A stretch of DNA of 15,722 nt, from positions 1-15,722 of the forward strand of contig JASBZD010000016.1 of NCBI GenBank assembly GCA_029983595.1. The letters run 5' to 3'. This document shows positions 15,624-15,722 of the stretch, piece after piece (positions within the stretch are counted from its first letter, which is position 1; each line of letters begins with the position of its first letter). A program made the translations under genes and the position numbers. The notes below the pieces were generated by a model, which was given only the letters and a program-made list of their open reading frames with translations, was not told where the DNA came from and made no database searches. The stretch comes from Peptoniphilaceae bacterium. GTDB lineage: Bacteria; Bacillota; Clostridia; Tissierellales; Peptoniphilaceae.

Positions 15624-15722
15624 TTATCTCTTTTTATTTTTTAATATATCATAAAATGGCACTAGTATTATGGCTATTATAGCGGTAGAAAAGCTATTAT
15701 TATATAATATCAGGCCATGGTG
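15624..15722 (-). CDS. 3' end of an unidentified, probably membrane, protein
   Basis: On the - strand a frame is open from the window edge to TAA at 15626-15624 (32 residues). It reads a hydrophobic stretch FSTAIIAIILVPFYDIL followed by the basic tail KNKKR, the usual look of a last transmembrane helix with a cytoplasmic end. It stops 8 bases before the bidirectional hairpin, where a real convergent gene would be expected to end. It is too short to identify and could be chance. Confidence 0.45.
   Translation of the reverse strand, partial: HHGLILYNNSFSTAIIAIILVPFYDILKNKKR

Noticed and set aside
1..15722. CRISPR arrays, insertion sequences, tRNA or rRNA genes, phage genes
   Set aside because: No repeat-spacer pattern, transposase, terminal inverted repeats around a mobile gene, or tRNA/rRNA sequence was seen.

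Overview
The window is AT-rich and has the coding style of a low-GC Gram-positive anaerobe. It shows strong AAGGAGG-type ribosome binding sites, consensus sigma-A promoters, short hairpin plus T-run terminators and a T-box leader. Peptide and histidine degradation genes sit beside a BTAD-type regulator. This suggests a peptide/amino-acid fermenter of the Firmicutes, perhaps Peptoniphilaceae/Tissierellia; that placement is inference from style and gene content, with no 16S or database support.

Layout. (1) 1-4110, + strand: the end of an F-type ATP synthase operon, atpA (5' end outside the window), atpG, atpD and atpC, tightly packed and closed by a terminator. (2) 4171-5150, + strand: rplM-rpsI, with a near-perfect promoter and a structured leader that is probably an L13 autoregulatory leader. 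(3) 5178-7569, + strand: formimidoylglutamase (hutG) translationally coupled to an M18 aminopeptidase, ending at a terminator that works in both directions. (4) 7570-10723, - strand: a three-gene ABC importer of the sulfonate/taurine/NMT1 type (lipoprotein, permease, ATPase), preceded by a complete T-box riboswitch. Its specifier codon reads UGC (Cys) and its UGGA bulge fits the U73 of tRNA-Cys. (5) 10746-13736, - strand: a 996-residue regulator with OmpR-like wHTH, BTAD, AAA ATPase and TPR regions. (6) 13737-14017: a regulatory intergenic region with divergent promoters and several inverted repeats. (7) 14018-15615, + strand: histidine ammonia-lyase (hutH) and a terminator, converging on the 3' end of an unidentified - strand gene at the window edge.

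How they work together. HutH starts histidine degradation and HutG performs its formiminoglutamate hydrolysis step; the intermediate genes hutU and hutI are not here. The M18 peptidase fits release of amino acids from peptides. The ABC importer should be switched on when tRNA-Cys is uncharged, so its substrate is probably cysteine, cystine or another sulfur source.

The most interesting signal is the decamer TTATGACTAA. It forms a perfect inverted pair across the hutH promoter and recurs once at the transcription start of the Cys T-box transporter, with the BTAD regulator gene lying between the two. This suggests a local regulon, not yet tested.

Several starts were reassigned from ribosome binding sites: the substrate-binding protein at 10407 (not 10434) and hutH at 14018 (not 13976). 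The ATPase starts with GTG; the permease and the BTAD regulator start with TTG.
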